Assembly (NCBI GenBank): GCA_030052745.1
Contig: JANBVO010000066.1
Location: 62,001 to 126,000 of the forward strand
Direction: 5' to 3'
DNA: 64,000 nucleotides
Source of the DNA: Pleurostoma richardsiae
Taxonomy: Eukaryota > Ascomycota > Sordariomycetes > Calosphaeriales > Pleurostomataceae
The notes beneath the pieces were generated by a model. The model had not been told where the DNA came from. It worked only from the letters and a program-made list of their open reading frames with translations, and made no database searches. Made by a program: the position numbers and the translations under genes. This document shows, one piece after another, positions 10,941-23,145 of this stretch; positions within the stretch are counted from its first letter, which is position 1; the number at the start of each line of letters is the position of its first letter.

Positions 10941-11866
10941 ATGGAGACCTCAACAACCACTGCAGGCATCGCCTTCGACCTCTTGAAAGTGGTCCTTATC
11001 GTTGTCGTACTCCATCCCATCCCGGCCGTCTTCAAGGCTGCATTGGCCGCCTTCAGAGCTACCAGGTCGATCCGCGCCAATCCCATTCATACCATTTGCA
11101 AGGCAAGGGATGGCTGGGCAGCCCTCATTGAGCAGCTGTCCCTCTCCTCATCGGAGGACTCCCTCCTCTTGGTCTGGATGAGAGCAGCCAAGGTGCTGGC
11201 CTTTTCGTCTCTTCTGTCTGGTCTCCACTACCCTGAACTGTCCCTGCCGCCCACAACCATTGGCGACATCATCCTTCCTCTTGCACCTAGCAACACCTGC
11301 GTCAGTGTTTGCAACCGAGGAAATGACCCGCTCCTGTCTCTCAGCGACTTTACCTGCGGTAATAATCGCTACCGACTTGATGTTTGTGACCACCTCGATG
11401 GCTGTGTTTCTAGCGCGGACGACATTGCGGACCCCTAGCAGTGGTACCGCCATCACAGCCGCCACTTCAACGACGACCGCCGCGGCACTCTGGGCCGTCT
11501 ATGTGGAATGGACTACGAGATGCCCTGGCCGGAGCTGGACCTCGACTGGTGCCTTGCTCACTGGTACGAGGGCACTCTCCTCAGTCACCCTCCTGGTTTG
11601 TGAGTCGTCTTGTCATGCCACCCTCTGCTTCTAGATGTCTCATCGAGATGTGCTCTCTTCCATTTTCACTTTGTCAATACCTCATATGCTAATTATGACC
11701 CGTTCTCTTTCCTTTCAGTCCCAAGTTTGGCGAGTCTTGCTGGTCGTGCGCCGATGCTCTTGTCGAAATGGATCCGGTGAGGATCGGCCACAAGTTCCTC
11801 GACTTGACCAAGACTCTCGAATCGAACCGACGTATAGATGGTATCGCCCAGGATGATATCTCTTGA
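10941..11866 (+). CDS. Hypothetical membrane protein, three-exon model
   Basis: I do not recognise this protein. The frame from ATG 10941 runs to a TAG at 11436, then continues in the same frame with protein-like sequence (GMDYEMPWPELDLDW). A 57-nt intron at 11382-11438 (GTTTGT..CTAG) would remove the stop and keep the frame. A second intron, 11600-11718, is well supported (GTGAGT donor, GCTAAT branch, TTTCAG acceptor) and joins to a Cys-containing C-terminus ending at TGA 11864. The model gives 249 residues. Residues about 8-30 (GIAFDLLKVVLIVVVL) form one hydrophobic helix that could be a signal anchor. If the first intron is not real, the TAG is a genuine in-frame stop and the gene is broken. 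Confidence 0.55.
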
Positions 11867-12400
11867 GTAAGGGATCACGTTCCTTCGGTTCATTGAGCAG
11901 GAGTTAGCTGACTTGGCGAAGCTAGTTCGATTCTCATCAGCGCAGGAGAAGATAAGTTCGGGAGGAATGTGCGCAGTTCCCGCTGAGGTGGCAGATTTGA
12001 GCAAATGACAGTGTCGCCGATATTATGGAAGCATACGGAATATGCGGTAGGCACGATCGTGTAAAATACCAGAATATTTCGCGGGGAAGAACAGTTCGCT
12101 CGAGCAAGCCAAACGGATAGCCAGCCGTCACACGTCTCGCACAAACGTGTTGATTCCTATGCTGACAGCATAGGTGCTTTGTCACAGCATGGCGAAGTGA
12201 ACGAGAAATAGAAAAAGCACTGAGATGTCTTGGTCTTCCCTGTTGTCTTTCTACTTGACATGCCGCCAACCTGTCTTCTCCTGGCACCTCTCTGAGGGGG
12301 CTGGCTCTAGAGGACTGAACTCAGAACGGACACATCTCGACCTGTATTTCTTCGCCCGTGGTCCAAAGCAACGTAATATCTCAAAGTATCAAGAAATAAC
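11867..12400. other. Intergenic region between convergent genes
   Basis: About 0.5 kb lies between the 3' ends of the hypothetical membrane gene and the CVNH gene. I see nothing beyond 3' UTR-like sequence. Confidence 0.45.
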
Positions 12401-13971
12401 TCAGAAGAGCAGAATCAACCAACCAACCAAGCACGCCCAAGCCAGCCCACCTCGGACTGGGCCTGTCAGGCGAGGAGAATGGCTCGCATCCCAGGGCACT
12501 CCCAGCTCGATACCAGGTCCCATGGCAACAGTTATTGGGAGGGCCTCACGAGCAGTAACGAGGACGGTCGGCTCCGACTTATCGACACCCGCTGGCGTTG
12601 TGAGCTGCGAGGTAGGGAACCCAGACTGAGCGATCTCCGACTCTGGAAAGCCAGTGAAGTAGCCATAGCTGTGCTCAGTTTCAGGGTCCCAGGAGATAGA
12701 GACAGTGATAGTAGTCGACGTGGCACTGGTGAGCTCTCCCTGTGTGTCAGTGGCCGCAGCGGGCTTGACCTTAGCCAACGACGTGAGCAGCCGGGGCGCG
12801 AACGAGAAGGGACGATCACGGGTAATTTCAGTCTGTCGTGCCTCTCCTCTCTGATTGCTAGGCTGGACAGTCTCCCGAGCGGTCCGAGCGGGTGGAGGTG
12901 GTTGAGTGGGCATGACCACTTGACGGATACCAAGTGTGGATGGAGTGCTACGGGCCTGGCGAACAGTGAGGTCACTGCTGGTGGGCGTGGAAGCTTGTGT
13001 GCTGTGAGAGTTGGAGAGAGCGGCTTGACGAGGATGTAGCTGGGAACTAGTTGAGAGAATGTCGGATCGGCTGGTCATGAGTACCTGTCGAGCCTGCATG
13101 TGAAAGTCTGTTGCTTCCGCTGGGTTGGTGGGAGACAGTGCCTTTGAGTGCGCCAGTGCGGTGTCAGTAACTTGGACACTTGAAGGCAGTGCCTTGGAGT
13201 GCGCAACTCCGGTGTCCGACAGGGGTGTAATGCAGGTTGTGTCGAGCAGCGGCATGGCAGCAGTGGCTGAGGAAGGACCAGTTCCCGGGCCTAAGCTCTG
13301 AATTTTGCTCGGATCAGATGCCTGTAATCTACGCGCAAGTGTACGCTTGAGGATATCGGGATCGTCCAATGCGATGTCACAAAGAGCTGGGTCCGGCTCG
13401 CCTAGCGGCCGGCTTACGTGGTTGAAGCAGGACAGACGGCCACAATTACTGGTAAGGACAGCGTCTACTCGAAATTATCATCAGTTCTAATAAGCTCTCT
13501 GCCCAGAAGAAATGGCCACTTACCCAGATCTATGGTAGTAGTGTGGCCGTCACGAGCCGTGTCACCTTCCATCGCACAGTTGCATGTTAGCATTGTCGGT
13601 TTCTGCTGGGAGAGGGTACAGCTGGCGCAAGAGTCGAAGAAGTTGCCGCTATCCTGGGCGACGAGCTGGCCGGCATGATTGCCCCTAAAAGCATGTTAGT
13701 CAGTGCAGAAATGGGACAGAGGAGTCTCTTTGTAGAGATTGATGAAAGTCTCTGGAACGTACAGGCAGTACTGAAGATTTATCTGGGTACGATGGACACT
13801 CGGAAAGATGGAGCATGTCTCAGTGCAGGTGGCATCCAACCAGGGAAAGTCGCCAACGGAGATGTCAGCGCACGAGTCTTGGATGTTGGTCGAACCAAAG
13901 ACAGCCTGGTCAACCCCCTTGACATTGGCACACAGTGCCGCAAGAGAGACAAGGATAGGGAGAACGTGCAT
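12401..13971 (-). CDS. Secreted CVNH-domain protein with Ser/Thr-rich stalk and GPI-type C-terminus
   Basis: Three exons (13763-13971, 13524-13684, 12401-13464) give 477 residues. Splice sites are clean: GTACGT..TTTTAG and GTAAGT..GAGTAG, with CTGAC/CTGAT branches. Residues 1-20 are a signal peptide (MHVLPILVSLAALC). The three exons then join into a complete cyanovirin-N homology domain at about residues 30-145: SCADIS, INLQYCLGNHAGQL, FFDSCASCTL, TTIDLDAVLTSNCGRLSCF. CVNH domains are small sugar-binding folds, often found in fungi. A long Ser/Thr/Pro-rich stretch follows, and the protein ends in a hydrophobic tail (GGLAWACLVGWLILLF), as expected for GPI anchoring. An optional 96-nt intron at 13322-13417 would also keep the frame. 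A cell-wall lectin-like role is inferred. Confidence 0.8.
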
Positions 13972-15110
13972 GATTGGCGACTTCTTTCTTGCGCGGATGC
14001 GTTCTGGTTGTAGTGTTGAAGGATTGGAGGTGGTTGGTGGACAGGAAGCGGATGAAAGAGTCGAGCGGGCGTGCAGATGCAACTCCTTTGGCATGAAGTA
14101 AAGTTGCTCTTCTCGGGGATGGATTCAGTCCGAAAAAAGGTAGGAACAGACGTGCTGATATCGGAAGATGAAAGGTGTGGGATTCGTTATTTTGTGCGTT
14201 TGTGGGTGGAGGGAGAAGGGTGGGCGAGGAGATTGTGAGGAGGAGGAAGAAGGAGAGGGAGAGAGACAAAGAGACTAAAGCTGTAGGCACTTTAAGGTTA
14301 GACACTTCCTTCCAGGGAAGGCACGACCACTCGAAGTTTTTACCCAAACGGCAGGCACGTTAGTTGAGTTGCTGTTTGACCGGGAGGTGACTGACGGCTG
14401 CCGGCTCTCGTTAGTACTTCGCTATGTACCTCGCGTGTTCAGAAGAAGCATCGTGGTCGAATAAGAGTAACCATGTAAAAACAAGGAAAGAGGAGCTACC
14501 GCAGCAGAGTAAACATACTAGAAATAAGAAACGATTACTATCAAGTACCTAACTCTAGAATCTAGAATTGTTCAAATCTGTAGGTCCACCATACTCCAGC
14601 CACGTATCTGGCACGGATCACCGTGATACTAATGACTAGGTCGTAGCAACTAGCTACCTAGGGAGACAAGAGTGTCATGTAGAAACCTAGAATTGAATAC
14701 CTAACATGCTCATTACATTCTCCATCATAATTTCTATAGTAGAGGCGTTGTGGTGACTAGAGCGGCTAAGCACCTAAGCTTAAGCTAGGCTCACTTTGCC
14801 GACTTGCTGTACGTGAACTTGCGAGTGAGGCTCGGTGAGCCTGAAGTTAACCCGGGGTGAGAACAATTTAACAAGTTCCTCGGTTTTCCTACCTCAGTGC
14901 CTCTCCGTTTCTTTTTTGTCTCCGCCGCGAGTCCTAACCCTTCTCTTCCTCACCCTACCGACCTACCCATGCCTCTTCAAGTCACCCCATCTCGGACCTT
15001 GGCAACCCACTGCCGCAGCTCGCTTCGTCCCGTTTCTCGTCGCGATATCTACAGAAGCTGCTGTTTTCCGTCTTTGCACAACTTCCACGTCAACTTCTCA
15101 GTCCGAAGCA
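13972..15110. other. Intergenic region with CT-rich promoter tract
   Basis: About 1.1 kb separates the divergent CVNH and one-pass membrane genes. On the strand of the CVNH gene, 14220-14275 is a strong CT-rich tract, typical of fungal promoters. The 14480-14760 part is AT-richer with several ctag/tacctag words. No gene is seen. Confidence 0.45.
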
Positions 15111-15832
15111 ATGAGCGACATTCCTAGACCTGCGTCGGGAATCTCCGACCACTCCAACATCACCAGCATCGCGATGAATGATATCCACCGAGCCGCCTCG
15201 AGAGACTCTGACCAGTCTAGCATTACCATAGTCGCGCACGAAGTTCAAGAAAGCACGCCAGGATATCCTGACCAAGCTGAACACACGGCATCCACGAACA
15301 ATAACCCAAACACAGCTTTGGCTGGTCCACACCCGCCTAACAATGACAGAGCTGTCACGACCTGGGGTCTGCCCCTCCGCCGTGTCGAGGAGTATTGGCG
15401 TCACCGAGTCCCAGAGCGCTGCCGTAACTGCATACGAGAGCACTCCCGGTTCATTGGAGGTCTAATCTTGCTCGCCTTCGTAGGTGACTTAATCATTCTT
15501 GGCCTCTTCCTTCTTGGAGTAGCAGCTGGTCGGCAGGAGGCAGCACACAGCAGCGGTGCGACTAATAGTACAACTGCTACCAATACTGGCATTGCTACCA
15601 CTCCTACTGGCATCTCTATCTCTCAGCCTCGTTTCTCGGACATGTCGGCTTCCTCGGCTACCGCTGCAACTTGTCCTTCCCCTTTGGCCTCGATCTTGAT
15701 GACGCCATTGGCATGGGTGCTGGGTGCGGTTCTGGCTGCGGTGGGCAAATATTGAGCGACCTCGAGTTCAACAACTGCTTATACAAAGACAGTCGATATG
15801 ACGAGCTTGACTTTGTTTCTGAGAAATTGTAG
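15111..15832 (+). CDS. Hypothetical single-pass membrane protein
   Basis: Unrecognised. The first in-frame ATG is 15111; an upstream open stretch has no ATG. I propose exons 15111-15567 and 15627-15832, joined by a 59-nt intron with a GTACAA donor and a CTCTATCTCTCAG acceptor. The joined protein is 220 residues. Support for the intron is that the downstream frame is clearly protein-like and Cys/Gly-rich (GYRCNLSFPFGLDLDD, MGAGCGSGCGGQ), whereas the unspliced frame is low-complexity Thr/Ser. The N-terminus carries repeated SGISDHSNITSIA / SRDSDQSSITIVA-type segments. Residues about 117-140 form one membrane helix (GGLILLAFVGDLIILGLFLLG). No signal peptide is seen, so the N-terminus is probably cytosolic. 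Confidence 0.6.
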
Positions 15833-17569
15833 TTTGTTTCCCGACATCCCCAACCATCTAAACCCTGCAACACCAGCCAACACACAACACACTTGATCAT
15901 CTGCTTTCTGAAATCATCGTTCTGTAACTAATGCGATCCCAAGTCGGCACTACAGGAAAAGCCACGCGGTGTGCAATATGATAGCAGAAGCCTACCTCTA
16001 CTGCGCATGCTTTATCATTGAATCGACTGGGCTTTACTTGACTACGTTGACCTTAGTAAGTCCTAGCGCGACCCCTCGACTGATCTGACTCTCCAAGTTT
16101 GACGCTTCTCCTACACCTACAGATAATGGTCACATCCACGTCTCCCAGGTTAATCACGGCTCTTACTGCGGAATTCCCAACGATCACACACCGGCAGTAA
16201 TAAGCCCTGCAAACCCGAAGGCTGGTAGCCAGCTTAGGCGGTCACAGACGTCGGAGCATGGCACGATTCTTTGCAGGCTTTTCACGGTTTCTCAATCCAT
16301 CATTTTGATAGGGCCGCAGGCCAATTCCCTCTGGTCACTGGCTATTGCTCGATTGGTAAACATAGGTTTTCTTTTGCCTACATCTCGCCTGGGAAGACAG
16401 TCAGTGCGGGCTGCGAGATATTGGACGAAGTTGCCCTGTCACTGGCCGGCCACCAGAGGATACGTGACAGTTGGAGGAGGACTTCGTGTACTGTAGGCTC
16501 GATCTGATAGCAGTAACTCTCCTCGGCAAACATGATCTCATGGTCGGAAAATTAGATTGGTGGGAACGCCGTGATCATTGTCGAGGGCATGTTGACTTAT
16601 GGCCCCATGTGATTATCTACGGAATAAAGTTAGCCACTGCCTCTTTGTCAATGAGTTTGTGAGTACCTCAAGTCCCTTATATTCCGAATCAGGAGCAGCA
16701 GGAATGTCCTAGGTAAGTACATTGTAGAATACTACACGTACTTCCTTTGTCGGCCACGAGCTGGCCTTCAAGAAATACAATAAATACAATATTTCAAGAA
16801 CCAATATGGACCTAGGACCCAGAGTGTCAGGCCCAGCTGGTCTGGCTTCAAGGTTTCTCCCCAATATGCTTGATGCCTCGGGTATTAGCATTGTTTTCTG
16901 GATATGGGGGTGAGAGAGACACGGCATCTATATTGACTGGAGATATGGATGGACGCAAGTAGAGGTAATAGCCTCAGTATTGTGGGCAGAGTTACGATCC
17001 CTAGCTGTGATCATATTCCGCACGAGCGCGGTTCTGATGTGACTTCCTTGACCCTCTTGTGCTCTGTCGGTCGCCCCTTCCTCCTTAATCCGACTTTAAC
17101 AGTAACAGAGTCCCTACAGTAGCGCCGCTAGAACCTTCTTTCTTTCAAGAGAGGCTTTATTGACCCGAGTCTAAGCCTGTCTTCACGCTTCCCTTACTAA
17201 TCTCGTCATCACGCCAAGCCTGCCTTCGCACTGAAACCAAAGTGAGATCAAATACAAAGCCGAACCTCCTTGGTTGGAGGGCACAATCTCTCCACATCCT
17301 CACATTGGTCTTACGTCGCGTCCTGATAATACGAGTCAGATCAGACTTGCAGTGTCTCTAACAGCCGCAAGTCTCGCTACCGCTTGATTCCTTGCCGCAC
17401 AACTCTGGAAAGGTGCAGGAGCAGCTCAAAGCCCGTTGAACAAGTCGAACTTCAAGTGTGTTACGAGTCCTCGAAATCACGTCGCCAAGGCGTTTCACGT
17501 CGCAAAGAGCTAATCGCCTCGTCCTAAACATCCAGACATACAGTCCCAACCTTCTCATATGCCACAACC
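15833..17569. other. Long intergenic region
   Basis: About 1.7 kb between two rightward genes. AT-rich patches such as the AATAC repeats near 16775-16795 are the only structure I noticed. The last 400 bases before the bromodomain gene are C/T-rich and probably 5' leader. No gene is supported. Confidence 0.4.
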
Positions 17570-18265
17570 ATGAGCAGCAGCAATTCCGCCAAGCGCACGG
17601 CGGGTGCCGACGATAGGCTGACATCTCGCGATTACACGACGATGCAGACTGCACTGAACTCAGTCTTTGCCCTGGCTACTCGCACGGGTCAGTCTCCCCA
17701 TGCCTACTTCAGCCGCTTCATGGAGGAAGCTGAGGACCGCGGCCTCATCATCCCTGGATCCATGGTTCTCACTGACCTCGGCCTGCCGGCCTGGAAGCCT
17801 GACACTGGCAGCTCTGACCCGGACTATGTGGATACTAGCGGTGGCGCCGCTCTTTCTTGGTCGAAGAAGAAGAGAGATGTTGCGCGGCATCTCGACGAAG
17901 AGACCTTCAATGACGAGCCCCTGACCCAGTGGCGGGCCCGCGAGTTGCGCAAGGCCATTACCTATATAAAGAACCTCAACCAGTCCTCCTGGTTCCGGGA
18001 GCCGGTTGTGGTCTTGTGGCCCGATATCGCTGATGCGTATCTCAAGGTCGTTAATAAGCCTATGGATCTCGGTACCATCGAGCAGAAGCTGGCGTGCGGC
18101 GGATACAGCATCCTGCGCGAATTCAAAGAGGATGTGGATTTGGTCGCCCAGAACTCTCTCGCCTTCAACGGTCCCAACCACCAGGCTACTATTGCCGCCC
18201 GGATGGTCGTCCAAGACATCCTCTTCAAGCTTGTCAATATTCCCTCCGAGGATCCCCGTCGTTGA
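17570..18265 (+). CDS. Small bromodomain protein
   Basis: Single exon, 231 residues, ATG at 17570. The C-terminal half (about residues 120-225) is one bromodomain. The helix Z region is followed by SSWFREPVV, the ZA loop with NKPMDLGTIEQKL, and helix B/BC with AQNSLAFNGPN, in which the Asn that binds acetyl-lysine is present (FN, where most members have YN). The N-terminal 110 residues match no known domain, and no ET, SANT or PHD domain follows. It is therefore far smaller than BET proteins such as Bdf1. A nuclear role in reading acetylated histones is expected from the fold. No signal peptide or membrane segment is visible. Confidence 0.85.
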   Translation: MSSSNSAKRTAGADDRLTSRDYTTMQTALNSVFALATRTGQSPHAYFSRFMEEAEDRGLIIPGSMVLTDLGLPAWKPDTGSSDPDYVDTSGGAALSWSKKKRDVARHLDEETFNDEPLTQWRARELRKAITYIKNLNQSSWFREPVVVLWPDIADAYLKVVNKPMDLGTIEQKLACGGYSILREFKEDVDLVAQNSLAFNGPNHQATIAARMVVQDILFKLVNIPSEDPRR

Positions 18266-19493
18266 GCACTGCATCTTGCCCATGTACCTCGGTTTCCCAT
18301 CACGGTTTCGGCACTCCATCGGGTTGGAGATGCGTTTCAAATTTTTAGGAATCTGGCTTCTGCGTCTCACGCCCTTGAAAAGGGAACTCGCCAACAAATG
18401 TGGTCGGTTTGCCGCCTGTGGCTAATACCGCTAATACCCGATATAACTGGTCCACCCTTGCTTTACAAGTAGCCGGATATCATCACGCTCAGAGATAGTT
18501 GGAGAATACTCCGTACGTCGAAGCTCCATGTTTCCTACCCCGAACCATTCCTATCATGATTGATTGCGATGTCTTGAACCAACCCTGCTTGCCTGTGCTC
18601 CTCGGTGACTTCGACACTTCCCGCCGGCGCTTTAAAAACAGCAGTCCAGCATATGGCACATACATACTCGGTCCGATAGGGTCTTCAGGCGGTATCCATG
18701 GACAGGCGGCGAGCAGCAGCCTAGAATCATGGCGCAGAGGGTAAGAGAGTCTCATGTTGCTGAGTCGATGTCCTCCAAGCCGAAAGAGGTCCACGTAATC
18801 CTGCGTCGTGGCGACGACTTATCGAGTGAACGAGCCGAGATGATCTTGCAATTGTTCTGAGGAGCTGATTCGAACTGCTTCTGGAATTGTTCGCAGAGGT
18901 TTCTAGCCCTGATTAACGACTGAGGCCAGCACCTCGTACCGACAACTTTCCATCTCTCTGCTCGCCGCGATAGGCTTTTTCAGACCGTCACTGTGATTTC
19001 TCGCGACTTTGTTATTTTCCGCTCGCTTGCTGGCAATTTTTTTCCTACATGACCCGGCTCTTCTTGCTGAGATACACGAGATGCTTGCCATGCCCTCGTT
19101 GGGATCGTTGTCGTTGGAGACAGCCTCCAGAGAGTCTCTAGTGCGTAGGCACGAGGACGCCGCCTCCTCTCGATGCTTTTTGGTTATCAATCACTGTCGG
19201 CCGGGTCTAGCTGCGCTAAAGGCGGTGCCGGTTGCACTGCCTCAGCCGTAGACTTGGTGTCCTGCTTTGATTCGCCCGCGGGGGTGGCAGCGCAAGCGCT
19301 GCCTGGGAGCTCCAAGCCACCACGGGCTGAATGGCGGGCGCCTGCGAACGGAGAGAAGCTGGAGGTCATGCAGCGAGTTACATGTTTCATAATATCAGGT
19401 GCAGCCCTTCTATATTTTGCATTTTCCTTCCCGCGATCCAGCCTTTCCCACTAACATGACGATGTTCCGGGGCCGCCAACGTCCGCACGCAGT
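18266..19493. other. Intergenic region
   Basis: About 1.2 kb between the bromodomain gene and the NACHT gene, which have the same orientation. It must include the promoter of the NACHT gene. I see no gene; a 95-residue leftward open frame at 18903-19190 has no recognisable feature. Confidence 0.4.
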
Positions 19494-22400
19494 ATGGAGG
19501 CCCTTGTCGCCGTTGGCCTCGCTGGCAACGTGGTTCAATTTGTGCAATTCGCTAGCCAGCTCATACAGGAAGCCATCTCCATCCGCAGATCGGGCAGTCC
19601 GTCATCCGCGCCGGAGCTGAGGAAGCTCGCCGACAGCCTGACGAGACAGGCACAAGTACTTAGGACACAGCTGGCAACGGGTGCACAGGCCCAAAGCCTA
19701 GGGCCTGAAGACAAGGTAAACAGATCTTCGAAAGGTACCTGTCTGACGAGCTGGAAGACTCGCTGACACGTGCTATGTGGTCTTCAAGTACGTGCTCGAT
19801 GTTGCAGCCGAATGCGAAGATGCTGGCAACAAGTTCGTTGCCTATCTCGACGAGTTCATTAAGCAAAACCCTTCGACCAAGCCGAAGGTCCTCCAGAGCG
19901 TGCAAGCGAGCTTCAAATTCTTCTGGAGGCAGCAAAAGATAGACGAATTCGCCGCTAAGCTCGACAAGCTCCGCAGCGCACTCAGCCTAGGCACGATCCT
20001 CGCTCTTCGAACTACCACGACAGATTATAGCGATCGGATCCTAATGCGATTACGGGACCTGCAAGTTGCTGGCAAGGTAGAGGCAGAGCAGACGGTGGAG
20101 TCGCGCAGGGCTGTGCAGAGTCTCATCGACATTATCCAAGAGGACTCGTGGGATAAGCTGGACACCATACAGTCTCATGTAAGGGAGTGTCTGGACAAGC
20201 TTGACAGCCTGAGGCATGGGCTGCCGCAGGAAACGGAGAAAGGCATCCTGCGATGGCTCAACTTTCGACAAATGTCGTGGAGATTTGAAGAGGTTCCCTT
20301 GGCCTACCAGAAGACCTTTGAATGGATTTACAGAGAGCCCTCCGATGCGACATGGGACGACCTGTCCGCTCACCTTGGAGCGGAGAATGTCTGCAAGCCC
20401 TACTGGATAAATGGAAAAGCTGGCAGTGGAAAGTCCACCCTGATGAAGTTCATCCTTCACGATTTTCGTACGAAAAAGGCCCTGAAAAGGTGGGCAGGCG
20501 ATGACACCGAGCCTGTGCTGATCCGCTTCTTCTTCTGGAATCTGGGCACCTCTCTGCAGAAGAGCAACACTGGGATGCTCAGAGCATTAATGCACGCGGT
20601 ACTGGATCGACATCCTGAGCTCATTCCCGCGGTCTTTCCGAGTCTATATCAGAATTGGGATGATTCCGAGGCGGATAGTCAGCCTACCTACGTCGAGATG
20701 AAGAGGGCCTTTGAGCTCCTGGTAGAGAAATCGGCCTCCTTCCTCAAAATATGCATATTCATTGACGGAATCGACGAGTTTGAAGGAAACCACAAGGACA
20801 TCTGCATGTTCCTGCGGTCTCTTGTCTCAACCTGTGTAAAGCTCGTCGTATCGAGCCGGCCAATAAGCGCATGTGTGAGCGTCTTCAAAGGATGCCCTAC
20901 ACTTCGACTGCAGGACCTAACAAAGCGCGACATGGAGATCTTCGTCAAGGGAAATCTGTCTTCCCACGAGTCCATGGTACAGCTTACCAAACGCTTCCCG
21001 CAAGACGCATGCGAATTGGTTGCCGAGATCAAGTCTAAGGCGGACGGCGTGTTTCTATGGGTTAAGCTAGTCGTTCGTCTGCTTGTCGATGGGCTCGAGG
21101 CTGGTGATGACATGAAAGACCTCCGAAAAAAGCTCAGGCTACTCCCTCCTGACCTTCGAGATCTCTACCGGCGCATGATGGAAAAGATGCAGCCCGAATA
21201 TCAAGTACAGGCAGCTGAGTTGTTTCAGTTGTTCCAGACGTGGAATCTCGTCACCGCCGACGAACCCTTCAGGACCCTAACTCTCGCATTCGCGTTTCAG
21301 GAGCCCGCAGAGGCCTTGAAGCGCGACGTCGGACCCCTTGACCTGGAGTCGTCCGACTGGTTGCATGACAACACAGAGGCACGCATCCGGAGTCGCTGCT
21401 GCGGATTGATCGAAGTTCATAGGAAGCACCTAATTCCCAGATCTGGCTTGCAGTACGCCGGCCGTATCAACCAATCGGTGGTGAACTACATGCATAGGAC
21501 GGTCGCAGAATTTCTCCTGTCTGAGGATGTCTGGGAAGAAGTGTGCGCCAAGACGCAGGGCTCGAGATTCGATCCCGTTCGGAGTCTCACGTATGCCTCT
21601 CTGTCAATGATGAAGGTTGAGGACGGCTATAAAGAGACCGGAGGCTCTGGGCCATTTCGATACCTCATCACGCTGACGAAGTTCCTTAGGCGAGACTTCA
21701 GGTTGCAGCCTGCAGAGTTCACTGAGGTTGTCGACTCGGCTGACTCCACCATGGCCAGAAAGCGGCTGCTGGCTCACGATCAGGGTATCTCGGGCATCTC
21801 AAATCGCTTCGAACACTGGGCCGCAGACTTTTTCCCAGTTAGAACAGTTGTGTCCTCAAGCCTAGCTACTTTCCGCCAGCTTGGAGACGTCTTCGGATTT
21901 GCTGCAACGGCAGGCCTCTTGCCGTATATTGAAACCCTGGATGGATTCAAGAGGCAGAGCTATCTGTTCGGATACACCTTGGTCGTGCACGCGCTAGAGA
22001 GTTGGCTTCCTTCGCCGGACTTTACGTCTCCGATGTCCTTGCACGAGCGGTCAGATACCCTGACGTACTTACTAGAGAATGCAGCAAAGCCAGAGGATGC
22101 AGGACTTGGTGAGAGCTTGTGGCAGCGCGCACTCACCATAGCTGACAGGCTGCTGAAACAGCGACCTGTGGACTGTGCTGAGCTCCTGCGTGTATGTCTC
22201 ATCACGACTAGCTCGAGAGAGAGCCTGATGAGTGGAACGGTTTTGGAGAGCTTCAAGAACACGAAATCACCACTTACAATTATGCAGGAGCTGCAGAAAC
22301 ACCGCGCGTTTGGGACGGCTTATAGAGAAGGCGACGTGGACTCATCAGATATGGAACATCTGGGGCTAGAGCTCCAGCGAATTGCTATCACTGACTCGTC

Positions 22401-23145
22401 GTCAGTGTATGTCTCTCAGCGCTTCATGGATATCGTCTCCACGGTCTCAGGTGGCCTGTCGCCAGGCTATGATCATCGACGTGCTGTGGAAGACCTGCAC
22501 AGCACAGGGCTCTCGGAACCACGTCACCCAACGAATGGCAAGGAAGACGATAGACGCTATATTATACCAACCACACCAGCAATACCCTGTCCTGTTTCAA
22601 CTACCCCGCAGCCTACGCAAACCGCGTCAACTCTAGGATCGGTCGTTACCAGTACATCTAGCATTCCCTCAGCCAGCATGGGCTCCCCACTCGCTCTCGC
22701 AACATTCGATACGCGAAGAGTGAGCCCGATCCTCCCAGGGAGCAATCGAGGAAATAGCCCTTGGGCCGACTATACATGGCGTAGGAACAACCAGATACCC
22801 TCAGCCGAGGCATACATGACAAACACACCGGCGTCGCAGTGGCCTACTGGCCCCCCATTCAGCGTGCACCAACAACAGGCCTGGATGGAACAGACATCAC
22901 GACAATTCTCGTCATATCATCACCACCAGAATCCTTCGGCGTTTGCTGCCATGTTCACCACCCAGCAACCGTCAACGACCCTTTTCGAGACATCGGGTCA
23001 GCTACCCGTTCCGGCTGGCCCTCCTCCAAACGTACAGTTCAATGGCACGACTGCATGGGGAGGATGCCCGCCGGGGCAAGGGTTTTATAATCGTCCAAGG
23101 CCTCCGTACCATACGCAGCAGCGACCGGGATTAGGCAACCGCTGA
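19494..23145 (+). CDS. NACHT-domain STAND (NLR-like) protein
   Basis: Two exons, 19494-19715 and 19789-23145, give 1192 residues. The intron has a GTAAAC donor, a CGCTGACAC branch and a TTCAAG acceptor. The N-terminus (MEALVAVGLAGNVVQFVQFASQLI) is the usual start of fungal NLR-like proteins and precedes a helical region. The NACHT NTPase follows: Walker A GKAGSGKS at residues 283-290 and Walker B IFIDGIDEF around 397-405. After it comes the helical segment typical of DUF7791 (LLPPDLRDLYRRMMEKM). I see no WD40, ankyrin or TPR repeats. The last 230 residues are rich in Pro, Gln, Ser and Thr and look disordered. STAND proteins act as ligand-triggered switches in heterokaryon incompatibility and defence; the trigger here is unknown. 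Confidence 0.88.

Noticed and set aside
17660-18397. A 245-codon leftward open frame opposite the bromodomain gene
   Set aside because: It is antisense to a clear bromodomain, has no domain of its own, and is explained by codon bias of the real gene.
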